64,000 bases of DNA, from positions 181,285 to 245,284 of the forward strand of contig JAHELC010000038.1 of NCBI GenBank assembly GCA_024644405.1, in the 5' to 3' direction. Source of the stretch: Nitrospinaceae bacterium. Its GTDB lineage: Bacteria; Nitrospinota; Nitrospinia; Nitrospinales; Nitrospinaceae. The notes beneath the pieces are model-generated. The model ran no database searches. It was not told the DNA's origin and saw nothing but the letters and a program-made list of their open reading frames with translations. Positions within the stretch are counted from its first letter, which is position 1, and every line of letters starts with the position of its first letter. The position numbers and the translations under genes were made by a program. Shown here piece after piece: positions 17,809 to 29,205 of the stretch.

Positions 17809-18867
17809 TTACGCTCCTTTATATCGTTTGCTCGACAGGATCTGCGATACGTTGTTGGCGGTGGAATTGACGATGCCGATGATTTTCTGGTAGTCCATGC
17901 GCTTCGGGCCGAAAATTGCCAGGGTGCCGATGTTCTGATCGTCCAGTTGGTAGCTCTGCGCGATCAGACTGCCCGCCTGCATTTCCTCCTCGGCATTTTC
18001 TTCGCCGATGATGATGCTCAGGCCGTTTTGCTTCATACACAGATCCAGCAGTTTGATCAGTTTGTTTTTCTCTTCCACCGTTTTCATCAGCTTTTTCATG
18101 TTCTCCAGGTCGGCGGAAAATTCGGGCTGGTCGAGCATGTGGGCCATGCCTTCGATCAGCAGTTCGCCGTCTTCTTCCCCGTCGGCGAACATGTTGCTCC
18201 ACAATTCGCTGGCCTTCTTCATCAACTGGTCGTGATGTTCCTTTTCGGTTTGCATGCGGCGACGAAGTTTGGCCTGAATCGAGTTCAGGGAGTCGCCGGC
18301 AAACTCTTCATTCAGGTACGCAGCGAGGGTGGTCAGATTGTCCTGAGAGACTTCTTCCTTGAGGCGTACGACCTTTTTCTTCACCACGCCCATTTCCGAG
18401 ATGAACACGGCCAGCACGCGCTTGCCTTCGATGCGCATGAACTCGATGTGTTTGAGCGACAGGTTCCAGAACCCCAGGGTCATCACCAGCCCGGTCTGGT
18501 GGGAATTCTCCGACAGCAGGCTGCAGGCGGAGCCCAGTACTTCTTCCAGCGTTTCGGTGTTGGGGTAGGGTTGGGAATCGCCGACGATCGGCGCGACCGG
18601 TTGCAGTTTCTGCGCGTTGAGGATTTGATTGACGAAATAACGGTAGCCCCGATCCGTCGGAACGCGGCCCGCGGACGTATGCGGCTGGTACAGGTAGCCC
18701 AGTTCTTCCAGGTCCGCCATCACGTTGCGGATGGTGGCCGGGCTCAACCGTTTCGACAATTTTTTGGAGAGCGTGCGCGATCCCACCGGTACGGCGGTGG
18801 CTACGAAATCGTTGATCGTCTCCAGCAAAATGGTCCGGCTTCTGTCGTCAAGCACTACCTGGTTCAT
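17809..18867 (-). CDS. hrcA: Heat-inducible transcription repressor HrcA
   Basis: Repressor that binds CIRCE operators of groE and dnaK operons in many bacteria. 352 residues with winged-helix N-terminus (ILLETINDFVATAVPVGSRTLSK, PATIRNVMADLEELGYLYQPHTSAGRVPTD) and the GAF-like HrcA C-terminal domain. The order hrcA-grpE is the common one, with grpE 8 bases downstream. No CIRCE inverted repeat (TTAGCACTC-N9-GAGTGCTAA) is visible upstream of the ATG at 18867, so autoregulation through that operator is not evident here. Ribosome site weak. Confidence 0.96.
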   Translation of the reverse strand: MNQVVLDDRSRTILLETINDFVATAVPVGSRTLSKKLSKRLSPATIRNVMADLEELGYLYQPHTSAGRVPTDRGYRYFVNQILNAQKLQPVAPIVGDSQPYPNTETLEEVLGSACSLLSENSHQTGLVMTLGFWNLSLKHIEFMRIEGKRVLAVFISEMGVVKKKVVRLKEEVSQDNLTTLAAYLNEEFAGDSLNSIQAKLRRRMQTEKEHHDQLMKKASELWSNMFADGEEDGELLIEGMAHMLDQPEFSADLENMKKLMKTVEEKNKLIKLLDLCMKQNGLSIIIGEENAEEEMQAGSLIAQSYQLDDQNIGTLAIFGPKRMDYQKIIGIVNSTANNVSQILSSKRYKGA

Positions 18868-18956
18868 AACTGTTCAATGTATAAGGGTTGAAGAACGTTA
18901 CTATTTCCTAAACTAGCAAGGTCCGACAGTATTGTCAATGTTCCCGAATTCTGTGT

Positions 18957-19021
18957 GTCATGCTGAGCCTGTAGAAGCATGGCGCTTTTCAGAGGTCCCC
19001 CTTCGACAGGCTCAGGGTGAC
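18957..19021. repeat. REP-like palindromic element
   Basis: Two 21-base arms (18957-18977 and 19001-19021) are inverted copies matching at 18 of 21 positions, with core CTGAGCCTGT, separated by 23 bases. It fills most of the gap between argB and hrcA. This CTGAGCCTGTCGAAG type palindrome is common between genes in many bacteria. It could act as an mRNA-end hairpin for argB. Confidence 0.7.
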
Positions 19022-19042
19022 ATCTCGGAACTGGGGATATAG

Positions 19043-21347
<2,305 letters not shown>

Positions 21348-21350
21348 GAC

Positions 21351-21893
21351 TTACAATTCCTCAATCGTGAGGTTCTCGTTGGTATAGATACAAATCGAGC
21401 CGGCGATTTCCATGGCCGCTTCCACGATTTGCCGGGCGCCCATGTCAGTGTGTGCTGCCAGGGCCTGGGCGGCGGCCTGGGCAAACATACCGCCGGAACC
21501 GATGCCCATGATGCCGTCGTCCGGCTCGACCACGTCGCCGGTGCCGGAGATCAGAAACGATTTTTCATTATCGACCACCACCAGCATGGCTTCGAGACGG
21601 CGGAGCAGTTTGTCGGTGCGCCAGTCCTTGGCCAACTCGACCGCCGAGCGGGACAGGTTGCCATTGTACTTTTCCAGCTTTTCTTCGAACCGGGCGAACA
21701 GGGCGAAGGCGTCGGCGGTGCCACCGGCGAAGCCGCCAATGATTTTATCTTTGTACATCCGGCGGACCTTGCTGGCGGTGTGCTTCATGACGGTGTTGCC
21801 GAGCGTGACCTGACCATCGCCGCCGACCGCGACTTTTCCCTTGGCCCGGACCACCAGTATGGTGGTGCCGTGCATTTCAACCGTTTTGGACAT
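21351..21893 (-). CDS. hslV: ATP-dependent protease peptidase subunit HslV
   Basis: Threonine protease subunit. 180 residues. The catalytic threonine is in [21 protein letters not shown]; here eight residues or so (MSKTVEMHG) precede TT, more than the single Met of the E. coli protein, so either a short propeptide is removed or translation starts at the internal Met before HGTT. GAGGG before ATG 21893 favours the longer form. Other hallmarks: [12 protein letters not shown] and [21 protein letters not shown]. Second gene of the xerC-hslV-hslU-argB unit. Confidence 0.96.
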   Translation of the reverse strand: MSKTVEMHGTTILVVRAKGKVAVGGDGQVTLGNTVMKHTASKVRRMYKDKIIGGFAGGTADAFALFARFEEKLEKYNGNLSRSAVELAKDWRTDKLLRRLEAMLVVVDNEKSFLISGTGDVVEPDDGIMGIGSGGMFAQAAAQALAAHTDMGARQIVEAAMEIAGSICIYTNENLTIEEL

Positions 21894-21952
21894 GAGACGC
21901 CCTCAAGTAATTATTGCTGAAATTGGATGCTCTGAAGCTCAACCTATTTTTA

Positions 21953-22897
21953 TCATGGTTTTCGGGAATTGGCACCCGAATGTTGCGCACGGGGATGGGC
22001 CTGATCGTAGGTTTCGATCAGCCGATCGACTGTCAGGTGCGTGTATTTCTGGGTGGTCGACAGGCTGGCGTGGCCTAGCATCTCCTGAATGGTGCGCAGA
22101 TCAGCCCCGCCCTCCAGCAGGTGGGTGGCGAAAGAATGGCGGATGGAATGCGGCGAATGACGGCCCGAGATCAATTGGTCCAGATACCTTCCAACAATTT
22201 TTCGAACGCCCCGGGAGGTCAGGCCGTTTCCCCGGGTATTTAAAAAGACTGCCGAGGGGAGTGGATCGGGTTTTTTCTTTTGGATCAGGGTTTCCCTCTG
22301 GATCAGGTAAATGTCGAGAGCGGCGATGGCCTTTTTCCCCAGAGGCAACCAGCGTTCCTTTTTCCCTTTTCCCAGGACCCGGACCTTTTGACTTTCGAGA
22401 TTCATGAACTCCATCTGCAGGGTGACCAGTTCGCTGATCCGCATTCCGGTGCTGTAAAACATTTCCAGCATGGCGCGGTCCCTCGATCCGATCAAGGTGT
22501 TCGGTTCCGGTAATTCCAGCAGGCGGAAGATGTCATCCACCGACAAGAAGGAGGGTAGATAGTTTTCCTTTTTGGGGGGCGGTATGGATTTGATGATATT
22601 GTTCCGGAGTTGGCCTTCGCGGCACAGAAACTTGAAAAACGAACTGAGCGAAGACAGCTTCCGGCTCATGGTGGTTCCGGTAAAACCCTGATCGTGCAAG
22701 TGGACCATATAGGACCGTACCGCCAGCCGGTCGATTTGTTTGATGTCGATCGCTCTCTTCGAGTTGCAGGCGTGTCCGGTTTGCTTTAAGAACAGAGAGA
22801 ACTGGTGGAGGTCGTTGAGATAACCGGACACTGTATTTTCCGAAGCGTTTTTTTCCGCAACAAGGTGGGTTTTGAATTTTTCGATATGCTTCTGCAA
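21953..22897 (-). CDS. xerC: Tyrosine recombinase XerC
   Basis: Site-specific recombinase that resolves chromosome dimers at dif. About 314 residues with an N-terminal SAM-like core-binding domain and a catalytic domain carrying Arg in TGMRISELV (about 153), HSIRHSFATHLLEGG (H-x-x-R), HASLSTTQKYTHL with the His and the nucleophilic Tyr (about 283). The frame is open to 22957, but TTG at 22897 follows AAAGGGG by six bases and gives the normal length. The order xerC-hslV-hslU equals codV-clpQ-clpY of Firmicutes, supporting XerC rather than an integrase. Confidence 0.92.
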   Translation of the reverse strand: MQKHIEKFKTHLVAEKNASENTVSGYLNDLHQFSLFLKQTGHACNSKRAIDIKQIDRLAVRSYMVHLHDQGFTGTTMSRKLSSLSSFFKFLCREGQLRNNIIKSIPPPKKENYLPSFLSVDDIFRLLELPEPNTLIGSRDRAMLEMFYSTGMRISELVTLQMEFMNLESQKVRVLGKGKKERWLPLGKKAIAALDIYLIQRETLIQKKKPDPLPSAVFLNTRGNGLTSRGVRKIVGRYLDQLISGRHSPHSIRHSFATHLLEGGADLRTIQEMLGHASLSTTQKYTHLTVDRLIETYDQAHPRAQHSGANSRKP

Positions 22898-23095
22898 GAA
22901 AGACCCCTTTAAAATCAATATATTATAAACTTTAACCCGGAGGGCGGGGGAAGTCAAGGAACGCTCTTTGGGGAGCTTAGGGCAATACTTTTTGCCGTAA
23001 ATGGGTTATGATTTTCTTAAGATAGTTTCTGTTTCATGAAGCGATCATGCGACAAGCCTTTTAAGAGTAACGAGCCCATTGAACGAGAGAGTGTT

Positions 23096-23653
23096 ATGAC
23101 CACCTCTTCACCTGAAGACGAACAGCGTGCGCGGGAAACGCTGAAAATTCTGTCCGAGCTCAAGGAAAAAACAGAATTGCTTTCCGAGCATGTGGAATCG
23201 CGCAAGGATGCGCTGGAGGAGGAGATCGAGGAAAGCCTCCACGAGGCGATTCAGAATGCCCGCGACAGTCTGGAGCGGATTCAGGAAAATATCGAACCCA
23301 AGCTGGAGAAGATCATTCAGGAGCGGTTGGACGTCATTCGTCACCAGATGGATGAATTGAAGTATGAAGCGCGGGAATCGGTGCGCGATGAAATCGATAA
23401 AAAGTCGGACGCTCTGAACCAGAAGCTATTGGGTGCCCTGGAAGGAACGATACGGGATCAGGTAGCGCAGGGGATGATCGAATTGCGGGCGAAACTCGGT
23501 GACGCAGTTCACGAAGAAGTGGCCGGTTCTCTTAAGGATATCCGGGAAACCACCCGCGAGGGTTTGGCGAAGGTCCAACAACGGGTTTGGATCAGTTTGG
23601 GTATCGCTGTGCTGGCGGGGGTTGGGGTGATGATTTTATATTTGACTCGATAA
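23096..23653 (+). CDS. Coiled-coil protein with C-terminal membrane anchor
   Basis: About 185 residues. Residues 5-150 are highly charged, Glu/Lys/Arg-rich and heptad-like, predicted as a long coiled coil; the last 20 residues (ISLGIAVLAGVGVMILYL) form one transmembrane helix ending in TR, so the protein would be tail-anchored with the coil in the cytoplasm. The open frame begins at 23036, but ATG 23096 has GAGAG at the right distance. Divergent from xerC and convergent with a 53-residue membrane protein. No specific family recognised. Confidence 0.75.
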   Translation: MTTSSPEDEQRARETLKILSELKEKTELLSEHVESRKDALEEEIEESLHEAIQNARDSLERIQENIEPKLEKIIQERLDVIRHQMDELKYEARESVRDEIDKKSDALNQKLLGALEGTIRDQVAQGMIELRAKLGDAVHEEVAGSLKDIRETTREGLAKVQQRVWISLGIAVLAGVGVMILYLTR

Positions 23654-23654
23654 C

Positions 23655-23816
23655 TCAGGTTATAAACCAGAACAGGAAAAACAGCAGTAAGGAAGCGAGC
23701 AGCACCTGCCAGACGAATCCGAAGCCCGGCCCGGTAAACAATACCCCGAAAGTCATCACGCAAAGAATAACAAAGGCAAGCACCAGGCGGGTTTTCTGAT
23801 TGAGTTTGGTTTTCAT
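23655..23816 (-). CDS. 53-residue membrane protein, two TM spans
   Basis: A short gene with ATG at 23816 and TGA at 23655, ending one base after the convergent coiled-coil gene. The peptide has a basic N-terminus (MKTKLNQKTR) and two hydrophobic spans (LVLAFVILCVMTFGVLF and VWQVLLASLLLFFLFWFI) separated by a Gly/Phe-rich turn. GGGA lies four bases before the ATG, a rather close ribosome site. The positive-inside charge and clean hairpin topology support a real small membrane protein; function unknown. Confidence 0.55.
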   Translation of the reverse strand: MKTKLNQKTRLVLAFVILCVMTFGVLFTGPGFGFVWQVLLASLLLFFLFWFIT

Positions 23817-23901
23817 TGAGTCCCGGGAAATTCAGGAGGAGAGAAATAAGGTATAGGGCCGGTTGAGGGAAGAGACGGATTCACCGGTTCAAGCCCGGGC
23901 A

Positions 23902-24417
23902 TCAGCTGAAGTACTTTTTGATTTCCTGCACCATGAAGATATCGTCGACTTCCGACAATATATCTTCGACTTCCAGGCTATCCGCATCCTCTTCTTCCAA
24001 AGCCTGCTCCCAAAAAGGTTGCTTTTTGTCTTTGAAGCCCAGCCGGGGGTAGGATTCCAGAAAGTCCTGAATATCGGAAAGCTCAAACGCTTCTTTGATT
24101 TCAGAAATAAAATCATTCCGCAAATGTTTTAAATCTTCCAGCCGTTCAAGAGATTTCTGATAAGTACTTTCTACGGTCAGAGAATAGTTTTCCTGAATCT
24201 CGAGATCATTTTTGCCGGTCGGATTGTAGATGGCGTCTTCTTCTTCGGAATTGTACAGATACTTGGTTTTGGATTCAGCCTGCTTCAACGCAACAATCAG
24301 CGGGCAGAACTTTTCACCGATCAAATAGGACAGGCCGTCATGCACGCCATACTCGTTGGAAATTTCCAATGCTTCCCGGCAATAGCCTTTGATCTGGTGA
24401 TAGTCCAAAGAATCCAT
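23902..24417 (-). CDS. Acidic soluble protein of unknown function
   Basis: 171 residues, strongly acidic toward the C-terminus (EEEDADSLEVEDILSEVDD), helical in appearance, no signal or membrane segment. The first half has a CREALEISNEYG segment and a possible coiled coil around residues 85-115 (STYQKSLERLEDLKHLRND). Ribosome site GGGGA lies close to the ATG. Stands alone on the minus strand with about 230 bases of leader. I do not recognise a family. Confidence 0.7.
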   Translation of the reverse strand: MDSLDYHQIKGYCREALEISNEYGVHDGLSYLIGEKFCPLIVALKQAESKTKYLYNSEEEDAIYNPTGKNDLEIQENYSLTVESTYQKSLERLEDLKHLRNDFISEIKEAFELSDIQDFLESYPRLGFKDKKQPFWEQALEEEDADSLEVEDILSEVDDIFMVQEIKKYFS

Positions 24418-24649
24418 GCTGTCCCCTGTGAGTTGCGTTTTATGAATCCTACACTCTTATTCTCTGCAATCCTGACCGCAAGTTCAACACATTATTATGA
24501 TTTTAAAGGAGATGTAAATAAAATAGTGGGCAAGCCTTCCTCACACCAAAACAACTCCTTTATAAACAGTATGATAATGGGTTTTCCCACGCGGTTCAAG
24601 CAAAGAAAAACGCCAGCCCCCGGGTTTATGGGTTATTAAAAAACATTCT

Positions 24650-24967
24650 TCAGTCCTTGAAAGGTACCCTGGGTAGACCCCGTTCCCTCTGCCGGCCCAG
24701 CTGGCCGCCCCTTCGCCGGGTGTGAAACCATCGTCCACCCCCGCGGTTCCAGAAACAGGGGTCGTGATGGAGACCGGAATTTCTGGCAAACGAACCCGGT
24801 TTTCGGGTCGCCGGTGTTTTCAGACTCAGGCAGGGGTAATGCTTGCCGAATCCGGGAATATCGATACCGGGTGGACGATATTGGATCTTAAAAGGATCCA
24901 TGGGTTCTCCATAACTGTTGAGTTGGAGGGGTTTCTGGTCGGCTTGCCTGCTTGATGGGTTTTTCAT
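24650..24967 (-). CDS. Small Pro/Arg-rich open frame, possibly frameshifted
   Basis: A 105-codon frame whose ATG at 24967 has a good GGGAG ribosome site seven bases upstream. The first half (to about residue 55) is hydrophilic with PFKIQYRPPGIDIPGFGKHYP; the second half becomes Arg/Gly/Trp-rich and looks out of frame, while the neighbouring minus-strand frame (24541-24789) has a more protein-like composition. Either a short real peptide or a gene broken by a frameshift around 24750. No family recognised. The 230 bases from here to the preceding gene (24418-24649) show nothing I can assign. Confidence 0.35.
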   Translation of the reverse strand: MKNPSSRQADQKPLQLNSYGEPMDPFKIQYRPPGIDIPGFGKHYPCLSLKTPATRKPGSFARNSGLHHDPCFWNRGGGRWFHTRRRGGQLGRQRERGLPRVPFKD

Positions 24968-25107
24968 GGCATTCTCCCTTCGGAACTGGAATAGGAGAGG
25001 ATTTTAATCCTCTCCAAATATAAATATAGAACCTGAATATGAAAGCAGCCGTTTTTTTTAACTTTTATGGGGGTTACCGGGGGCGGGTTTAATGCCGGGG
25101 AAGTGAC

Positions 25108-25139
25108 AAAAAAAAGCCCGCCAGACGTTTCTGGCAGGC
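25108..25139 (-). terminator. Rho-independent terminator of the Cys-rich secreted protein gene
   Basis: On the minus strand GCCTGCCAG-AAACGT-CTGGCGGGC forms a 9-bp stem followed directly by eight T. It begins about 20 bases after the stop codon at 25161. Confidence 0.9.
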
Positions 25140-25160
25140 AGAGCATTAAGGCAGAGGTTC

Positions 25161-25508
25161 TTACTTGATTCTGTCGTTACATTCTTTCTCGAGTTTTGGG
25201 TCCACCAGATTTGCGCATCCGGATTTGGTTTGAGAGGCGACCGCAAAACAGTATTTCTGGAGTTCCCGGTCCTTAATCAGGGAGCAGTAATACGTGGTGT
25301 GATTTTTATTCTGATAACGATTCTTTTTCTGCTCGGCCGTTTTGGCTTTGTCGATTTCAAAAGCGCGGCATAGATTCAGTTGATCCAGGTCTTTGTGTTG
25401 TGCGCAGGGGTCGGCATTTTTGGAATCCGCCGCCAGCCCGGCGCCTGGAACCATAAGGATCAGGCCCATCATTAAACCCAGCAGTCCCAGACTATTCAAG
25501 TTCTTCAT
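25161..25508 (-). CDS. Small secreted protein with six cysteines
   Basis: 115 residues. Clear Sec signal (LGLLGLMMGLILMVPGAGLAA, cleavage likely before DSKN). The mature chain of about 88 residues is Lys/Asp-rich and has six Cys in the order CAQH, NLCRA, YYCSL, KYCFA, SGCAN, KECND, an even number fitting three disulfides in the periplasm. AGGAG ribosome site six bases before the ATG and its own terminator show an independently expressed gene. Spacing is not that of a heme protein (no CxxCH). Family not recognised. Confidence 0.8.
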   Translation of the reverse strand: MKNLNSLGLLGLMMGLILMVPGAGLAADSKNADPCAQHKDLDQLNLCRAFEIDKAKTAEQKKNRYQNKNHTTYYCSLIKDRELQKYCFAVASQTKSGCANLVDPKLEKECNDRIK

Positions 25509-25694
25509 AGCGTTCTCCTAATGGATTCTGAAAATGAAATTCATTCGGGTCACCGTCCGCTTCCCGGATGATGCTGGGTGAGCCTGGATTGCATAAATCC
25601 CGACGGTATCAAACCTTCTCTTTAAACTGCTCCCAGCTAGGATATACGTTTTTTGGGGGGTGGGTCAATAGGGGAAGGGCTGTAAATGACCTGT

Positions 25695-27029
25695 TTATTG
25701 ATTTTTCAAGCGGTAATACACTTCTTGCACGGGTCCATTTCTTTGATCGGACCAGTTGACGTTCACTTCCAGTCCATCCTTGGACAGGGAAATCGATGGA
25801 TGCTTGGCGACAGGATTCAAGCCCGGTGTGAGTGTGATCGTGCTGGACCAGGCAAAACCGTCAAAATATTTATAATACACGCGGGAAGGATTGATCCCAT
25901 TAACAGCGGTTCCTTTTAATTCGCCCCACCACACGATATGGATTTCGTCATTGTGCACGCCCAGGACCGGCCGTGCGGAGGAAATTATCGTTTCGCCCGC
26001 AGGGTAATCGTTGGAGATGTGCGCCACGGGAGTCAGGCAACTGGGCCAATGGGCACCTGAATCGGGAGATTTGGTGTAATAGATTTCAAATTGTCCCGAC
26101 CGTTTATCAAAGTAGGCCACGTGGACTTGGGTGCCGGAAGCGACCACCGAGGCCGCCCAACTATTTTCCCGGTTCACCAGATCATGATCGCAGGTGATTT
26201 GCACTTCATCTTCCCAGGAATTGAGGTTCCCATTCTGGATGTTGCGCCGGTAAAACACATCTTCAAAACAACTGGCTTTTTTAGGATCGCAGGGTTGCAG
26301 CGGTGAGTTCACTTTTTCATCAGTCCAGGTAACATGCACGAAAGCTCCGGGATTATTCGGATCTGAATTGGAATGGACCGAAATGGCCGGTGTCCAGGAA
26401 GAAAATCCGTCCGCTTCAGAGACTATAGAATCCGGGCTCCATTGATTGCCCAATGCTTGATTGGGATGCCGCGAATAAAAAACTTCAGGATTGCCTGCCC
26501 TGTCGTCCACCCAGACCACATGAACGGAACCGCCAAAGGCCGCAATCGCAGGCAATCGAGCGTCTATCCCCGAAGAATCCGAGGCCACCGACGGCGAGTC
26601 CCAGTCCATGCGAAATCCGGAACGAAAACCGTGCCGGACAAATATTTTTTTTGGAGTATTTGTGTCAGGCTTCATGGCCCATGCGACATAGATGTGCAGA
26701 CCATCGGACGTGATTTTTGGAATGTCCATAGAGGGGGAGGGCGGAGAAATGGGATAAGGGGATCCCAGGGGAGTTCCGTTATGGATTTGTTGAAAAAGCA
26801 CAACCCCGCCAGGTGAGCCTTGTGCCACTTCCTCCACCCACACCGCATTGGTGAATCCGTCATCATCCGTGGTGAGACTCTTGGCCCAGTTCCCGAAGGT
26901 AACCGATTTCCCGGACGGGGTGTTGCTGAGGTTTTGTTCTTCTTCCCAGTCCGGCACATCGTTCGCATAAGCTGAGATGCTGGCTGACAAAATCATAATC
27001 GCTGACACAAAGGCGATAGCACGTTTCAT
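25695..27029 (-). CDS. Secreted beta-propeller (sialidase/BNR-like) protein
   Basis: About 444 residues with a signal peptide (AIAFVSAIMILSASISAYA, cleavage before NDVP). The mature region consists of five to six repeats of about 60 residues with pattern 'D/S-G-x-x-V-H-V-V-W-x-D/E-x-R-x-G-x-x-E-V/I-F/Y-Y' (VHVVWVDDRAGNPEVFYSR, VHVAYFDKRSGQFEIYYTK, VNVNWSDQRNGPVQEVYYR), as in BNR/Asp-box-type propellers. Sialidase catalytic residues are not identifiable, so a binding or structural role is as likely. ATG 27029 has GGAGG upstream, preferred over 27074. Role outside the cell unknown. Confidence 0.8.
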   Translation of the reverse strand: MKRAIAFVSAIMILSASISAYANDVPDWEEEQNLSNTPSGKSVTFGNWAKSLTTDDDGFTNAVWVEEVAQGSPGGVVLFQQIHNGTPLGSPYPISPPSPSMDIPKITSDGLHIYVAWAMKPDTNTPKKIFVRHGFRSGFRMDWDSPSVASDSSGIDARLPAIAAFGGSVHVVWVDDRAGNPEVFYSRHPNQALGNQWSPDSIVSEADGFSSWTPAISVHSNSDPNNPGAFVHVTWTDEKVNSPLQPCDPKKASCFEDVFYRRNIQNGNLNSWEDEVQITCDHDLVNRENSWAASVVASGTQVHVAYFDKRSGQFEIYYTKSPDSGAHWPSCLTPVAHISNDYPAGETIISSARPVLGVHNDEIHIVWWGELKGTAVNGINPSRVYYKYFDGFAWSSTITLTPGLNPVAKHPSISLSKDGLEVNVNWSDQRNGPVQEVYYRLKNQ

Positions 27030-27225
27030 ATCGAGATTCCTCCATAACGGATAGGCCGCTTCATTAGGATCCATACTTTTCTATTTGTGGACAGGATTTG
27101 TCCGTATAAAGGTGATAACGCGCAAGCTCGGATTCGGTTGACAAGAGGGGTTATATTTTTTTTAAAGGGGCGTTTATCAAGGAAGAAAATAGAGGGATTT
27201 CTGAATAGACAGTGCCAGGATAAGC

Positions 27226-28758
27226 TCAAACCACACCTTCCCGGTCGAGGGAGCGGTACTGGATGGCTTCGGCGACGTGCTCGGCGGTGAGGGAGTTCGC
27301 GCCGTCGAGGTCGGCGATGGTGCGTGCGACTTTTAATATGCGGTCATGCGCCCGGGCGCTGAGTCCCATCTTGTCGATGGCCAGCGCCATGATCTGCTTC
27401 GAGGCGTCGTCCAATCGGCAGAATTGCTTGAGCTGTTTGGTGTTCATCCCGGCGTTAAAAAAGGTCAGTGAGTCTTTGAACCGGCCCAACTGCACCTGCC
27501 GCGTTTGTTCCACGCGCTGACGGATTTTATAGGACGGCTCACCTCCCGCTTCCGATGACAGTTCCTTGTATTCCACCGACGGCACTTCGATGTGGATATT
27601 GATCCGGTCGAGCAGGGGGCCGGAGATCTTTGACACATATTTTTTGATCATCGGCGGCGTGCAGGTGCATTCGCGTTTGGGATCGGTCCGGTACCCGCAG
27701 GGGCAGGGATTCATCGCCGCCACCAGCATGAAGTCGGTCGGGTAGGTGATCGACCCGGACGCCCGCGCAATGGAAACTTTCCCGTCTTCGATCGGTTGCC
27801 GCAAGACCTCCAGCGCGTTGCGTTTGAACTCCGGCAGTTCGTCGAGGAACAGCACACCGTTGTGTGCCAGCGACACCTCGCCCGGCATCGGCACCGTGCC
27901 GCCGCCGATCAATCCCGCGTCGGAGATGGTGTGGTGTGGCGAGCGGAACACGCGCGTCGGGATCAATCCCCCGCCGTTGTCGAGCAGTCCCAGCACGCTG
28001 TGGATCTTCGTGGTTTGAATCGCCTCTTCCAGCGAGAGCGACGGCAGGATGGTCGGCAGGCGTTTCGCCAGCATCGACTTGCCGCTGCCCGGGGGCCCGA
28101 TGAGAATGATGTTATGGCCGCCCGCCGCGGCGATTTCCAACGCGCGCTTCACATGGTGCTGGCCTTTGACGTCGGTGAAGTCGATTTCGTACCGCGCGTC
28201 ACGGAAAAAATCCTGACCGGTTTTGGTGGGCAGGGGTTCGATCATCGACTCGCCGTTCAGAAACGAAACCGCCTGCGGCAGGTTGCTCACCGGGTACACG
28301 TTAAGACCCTCCACCACAGCGGCCTCTGCCGCGTTTTCCACCGGGAGCAGAAGACCGGCGAGACCCCTGGCCTCAGCCTCCACGGCAATGGAGAGCGCCC
28401 CCTTGATCGGTTTCACCCGTCCGTCCAGCGACAGTTCGCCGAGGATCATGTAGTCCCCCAGGTCGTCCTTGCGGAGAACGTGGTTGGCGGCGCAGATGCC
28501 GAGGGCGATGGGCAGATCGAATGCCGAACCTTCTTTTTTGATGTTGGCCGGGGCAAGATTGACGGTGATGCGCTTGACCGGCAGGTCGAGGTTGGTGTTC
28601 CTGATGGCGGCCATCACACGGTCGCTTGACTCCTTCACCGCCGCGTCCGGCAGGCCGACGATGGAGAAGTTGGGGACGCCGGGCGCCAGGTTCACCTCCA
28701 CCTCGACGAGGTAACCCTCGATTCCCAGCACTGCTCCGCTCAATACCCGCGCGACCAT
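27226..28758 (-). CDS. comM: YifB/ComM family Mg-chelatase-like AAA+ ATPase
   Basis: About 510 residues: an N-terminal Lon-protease-S5-like domain (MVARVLSGAVLGIEGYLVEV, FSIVGLPDAAVKES), the AAA+ Mg-chelatase core with Walker A GPPGSGKSM and Walker B FLDELPEF, and a C-terminal lid (SLDREGVV at the end). In naturally competent bacteria ComM is a hexameric helicase that promotes branch migration during integration of foreign DNA; in others the role is unproven. GTA/ATG alternatives exist upstream, but ATG 28758 has CGGAGAG and matches homologues. Driven by the promoter at 28801-28829. Confidence 0.94.
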   Translation of the reverse strand: MVARVLSGAVLGIEGYLVEVEVNLAPGVPNFSIVGLPDAAVKESSDRVMAAIRNTNLDLPVKRITVNLAPANIKKEGSAFDLPIALGICAANHVLRKDDLGDYMILGELSLDGRVKPIKGALSIAVEAEARGLAGLLLPVENAAEAAVVEGLNVYPVSNLPQAVSFLNGESMIEPLPTKTGQDFFRDARYEIDFTDVKGQHHVKRALEIAAAGGHNIILIGPPGSGKSMLAKRLPTILPSLSLEEAIQTTKIHSVLGLLDNGGGLIPTRVFRSPHHTISDAGLIGGGTVPMPGEVSLAHNGVLFLDELPEFKRNALEVLRQPIEDGKVSIARASGSITYPTDFMLVAAMNPCPCGYRTDPKRECTCTPPMIKKYVSKISGPLLDRINIHIEVPSVEYKELSSEAGGEPSYKIRQRVEQTRQVQLGRFKDSLTFFNAGMNTKQLKQFCRLDDASKQIMALAIDKMGLSARAHDRILKVARTIADLDGANSLTAEHVAEAIQYRSLDREGVV

Positions 28759-28800
28759 AACTCTCCGTCTTTTGCTTTTGTAGATGCTCGATACGCTGGG

Positions 28801-28829
28801 ATTATATTCGGAAAACCAAATAATTGCAA
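28801..28829 (-). promoter_or_regulatory. Sigma70-type promoter of comM
   Basis: Minus strand: -35 TTGCAA (28824-28829), 17-base spacer, -10 TATAAT (28801-28806), about 42 bases before the comM ATG. The stretch TTTCCGAATATAATCC is identical in the promoter at 31641. Confidence 0.8.
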
Positions 28830-29205
28830 AGATGGACGGGAGGGAATTAATAAGGTAAACAGAGGGCAAAAGTCATGGGATTGAGGGCAGGGCTTGCCGG
28901 CCTCAACTTGCTGTTACAGTGACACCCTATTGAGGATAATGTTTTGTCCGCCCGGCCCAGGCGACGATCAGAACGGGCTTCCGGAATGCGGGCCTTGCTG
29001 ACGGCGAAGTTGATTTTGATTTGCCCGTCTGGGGTTAATTTAATGGTAAATATTCGGAGTGCCGTTTAGCTTGCATGCGAGTCTATTAAGATTTAGACTT
29101 ATATATGCCCTACTAAGGGTATTTGTCGTGGAACCGGCAAGAAACATTAGTTTGCAGGCGTATCATAATAGGAACTATGATCGAACGGCTAATGCCCGAG
29201 GAAGT
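28830..29205. other. Intergenic region between comM and the GAF gene
   Basis: No complete gene. On the minus strand between about 29050 and 28925 there is an open stretch without a start codon that reads like protein (for example KINFAVSKARIPEARSDRR), perhaps the remnant of a lost gene. The last 100 bases are AT-rich and should hold the promoter of the GAF genes; no consensus pair stands out. Confidence 0.35.

Noticed and set aside
18868..18956. CIRCE operator upstream of hrcA
   Set aside because: Looked for TTAGCACTC and GAGTGCTAA halves; only TTGCTAG-like bases are present, no inverted repeat.
24340..24639. Plus-strand frame with an internal AAGGAGAT near 24509
   Set aside because: The site is 11 bases from the nearest GTG and the 38-residue product has no recognisable character; overlap with the preceding gene's start.
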